Source: UBA1151 sp963579925 (GTDB taxonomy: Bacteria; Chloroflexota; Dehalococcoidia; Lucifugimonadales; Lucifugimonadaceae). From it: 25,099 nucleotides of DNA. Below the pieces are notes generated by a model. The model did no database searches. It saw nothing but the letters and a program-made list of their open reading frames with translations, and was not told where the DNA came from. The DNA is taken from contig CAUZJA010000017.1 of assembly GCA_963579925.1 (NCBI GenBank), forward strand, positions 1 to 25,099, read 5' to 3'. A program made the translations under genes and the position numbers. Each line of letters opens with the position of its first letter. Positions within the stretch are counted from its first letter, which is position 1. Below, piece after piece: positions 23,886 to 25,099 of the stretch.

Positions 23886-25099
23886 ATGACATTCTCTTTC
23901 GGAACATTCAGACGAGTCACCGTGCCCGCCGCGGTTATCGGCCTCAGTCTGGCTCTCGCCTGTGGGACGGATGCCGCGAGCACATTCAATGTTGAAGTGG
24001 ACCTGCCAACGGTCCCAGTTTCACCAGTTGTACCAACTGTTGATCCGGGCGAAGTAGAGATATCAGTTGCCGAATCTTCCTTCTCAGTAACGGTTCAACG
24101 TTATGGAGAGGGAGAACTATTCCTCTCTGCCCCACCCGATTATTACGACGCGTATGACTGGGACACAGCACCCGGCGCAGAGCGCCCCGAGTTCCTGGAC
24201 GGGGTAGTCCAGCATCGGACCCTCTCACCAGATGTTGGGATACGTGGACTCTCAAATACCGCTGTAGCGCTGCGCGGCAAACAAGGCAATTCTCATGGCT
24301 TCAGTTCCGGGTTGCTGTGGTCGAGTGACCCTGAGGCGACCCCAGTCGGCTCTGGTGTGTCCTTCCCACTGACCTCAGCAGATGAAGTTTCACTGGACGT
24401 AGGGCAGGATTTTGTCCCATACCTGTTCTTTGAAACGCGCTCTGCGTTTGAGGGAATCATGCTTGTGACCGCTATCGTCGACTATGAACAAGTTGAGTTC
24501 GAAATGGACGGGGTGAAGGGCCTGCTCCACGAGTTCAAGACGCTGCCTGGGCGGCGACTGGCCATACCCATCGATTTCGGCAGCTTCCCCGCCGGTGCGC
24601 ATGACATCGCGTTGCTGGTCTTCCCACACCCCTACAGCGGCTACGGATATGAACCCATTGAACCGGCCCTCCGCACGCTAGACGATTATCGTGTCCTGGA
24701 CTCTCATCCGGATCAGCGACGCGTCAGGCTGGTGGTAGGTGGCGATGAGACGCCAGCGCGAGTCTTGTCAGTGGACAGCGTTGGCATCGCGCCACCGTCG
24801 GAAAACGGATCCAACGGGATGACTATTTTTTCGCGCGCAGGAGCGGCCCATTACCTCGGCGAAAACCGTCTCAAAATGGCGAAGGTCAAGCTGGTAGCGA
24901 GTACACGTTTAAGACCTGGTCAAGCTACTTTGAGGGGATGAGAGCTTCTGCACAGGCGCTCATGCTCTTCATGGATTACAAACTCGTCCCGTTTAACGGC
25001 GATACGGTGCATGTCGCCGATGTGGCCGCCGGGGATATGATCGCTCTCGACACCACCGTCACGCTTCCTGATGAGCCGGGAGATCACCAGGTGATAGCG
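23886..25099 (+). pseudogene. Lipoprotein of unknown function, frameshifted and cut by the window edge
   Basis: I do not recognise the family. The signal peptide ends in LSLALAC (Cys26), and a Val/Pro-rich linker runs to about residue 55. The mature part is beta-rich, with blocks such as FPLTSADEVSLDVGQDFVPYLFFETR and PIDFGSFPAGAHDIALLVFPHPY. The first frame ends at 24941 with an atypical tail (RLKMAKVKLVASTRLRPGQ). From about 24866 the -1 frame reads PSQNGEGQAGSEYTF then KTWSSYFEGM and DYKLVPFNGDTVHV, stays open to the edge and looks like genuine protein. One missing base in the A run at 24862-24865 (GAA AAC CG) would join the two. So this is either a true frameshift or a homopolymer sequencing error. 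The start is ATG 23886. The remainder lies beyond the window. Confidence 0.65.

Noticed and set aside
24860..24870. Programmed -1 frameshifting at the A run of the terminal gene.
   Set aside because: The sequence is not a classical X-XXY-YYZ slippery heptamer, and no clear stimulating hairpin or conserved product is known. A lost base is simpler.
1..25099. CRISPR arrays, tRNA or rRNA genes, integrase and transposase genes.
   Set aside because: I looked for regularly spaced direct repeats, cloverleaf-like segments and recombinase motifs and found none. The repeats present are inverted and have no transposase.

Overview
The window reads like a marine Chloroflexota of the SAR202 type. This is inferred from gene content, not from a marker gene. 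The signs are three luciferase-like flavin monooxygenases, two arylsulfatase or choline-sulfatase-like enzymes, a pair of DUF3179 lipoproteins, lipoproteins with Pro/Thr-rich linkers, an archaellin-like protein in an otherwise bacterial setting, frequent TTG/GTG starts, and moderate GC. The only housekeeping gene is the 5' end of lepA at the left edge.

Layout. 1-326 (-) is lepA (partial). 445-918 (+) is a divergent alpha/beta-hydrolase-like protein. 919-1385 is a gene-poor stretch holding a 172-bp inverted-repeat element. 1386-2899 (+) holds two TlpA/ResA-type thioredoxin-like proteins, one a lipoprotein and one membrane-anchored. 2908-5121 (-) is a large surface protein with an archaellin/FlaF-like N-terminus and two tandem beta-rich repeats. 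5320-6993 (+) holds two AAC(3)-type N-acetyltransferases. 6990-8577 (-) holds a GNAT gene and a sugar-epimerase-like gene, each broken by one in-frame stop. 8628-10078 (-) encodes a DUF6174 lipoprotein and a Cys-paired helical-repeat lipoprotein. 10371-13338 holds two divergent DUF3179 lipoproteins. 13499-14923 (+) is a sulfatase. 15287-16519 (-) is an FAD monooxygenase flanked by two copies of a ~180-bp palindromic element. 16953-19702 (-) is a compact operon: luciferase-like monooxygenase, alpha/beta hydrolase, redoxin. 19803-20813 (-) is a second luciferase-like enzyme. 20941-23480 (+) holds a third, overlapping a second sulfatase. 23886 to the right edge (+) is a lipoprotein with a frameshift.

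How the genes may work together. Sulfatases, flavin monooxygenases and a hydrolase fit oxidative breakdown of sulfated or otherwise recalcitrant organic matter, a lifestyle already proposed for SAR202. The thioredoxin-like proteins and Cys-bearing lipoproteins point to thiol chemistry outside the membrane.

The strongest unusual signal is the redoxin at 16953-17633. A TGA sits exactly where the first active-site cysteine belongs (a Trp-TGA-Ala-Cys-Arg motif). It is followed by a hairpin with the position and loop G expected of a bacterial SECIS element. This suggests a selenoprotein that ordinary gene callers truncate. Two other in-frame stops in the window (in the GNAT and epimerase genes) are not at catalytic cysteines and look like gene decay.
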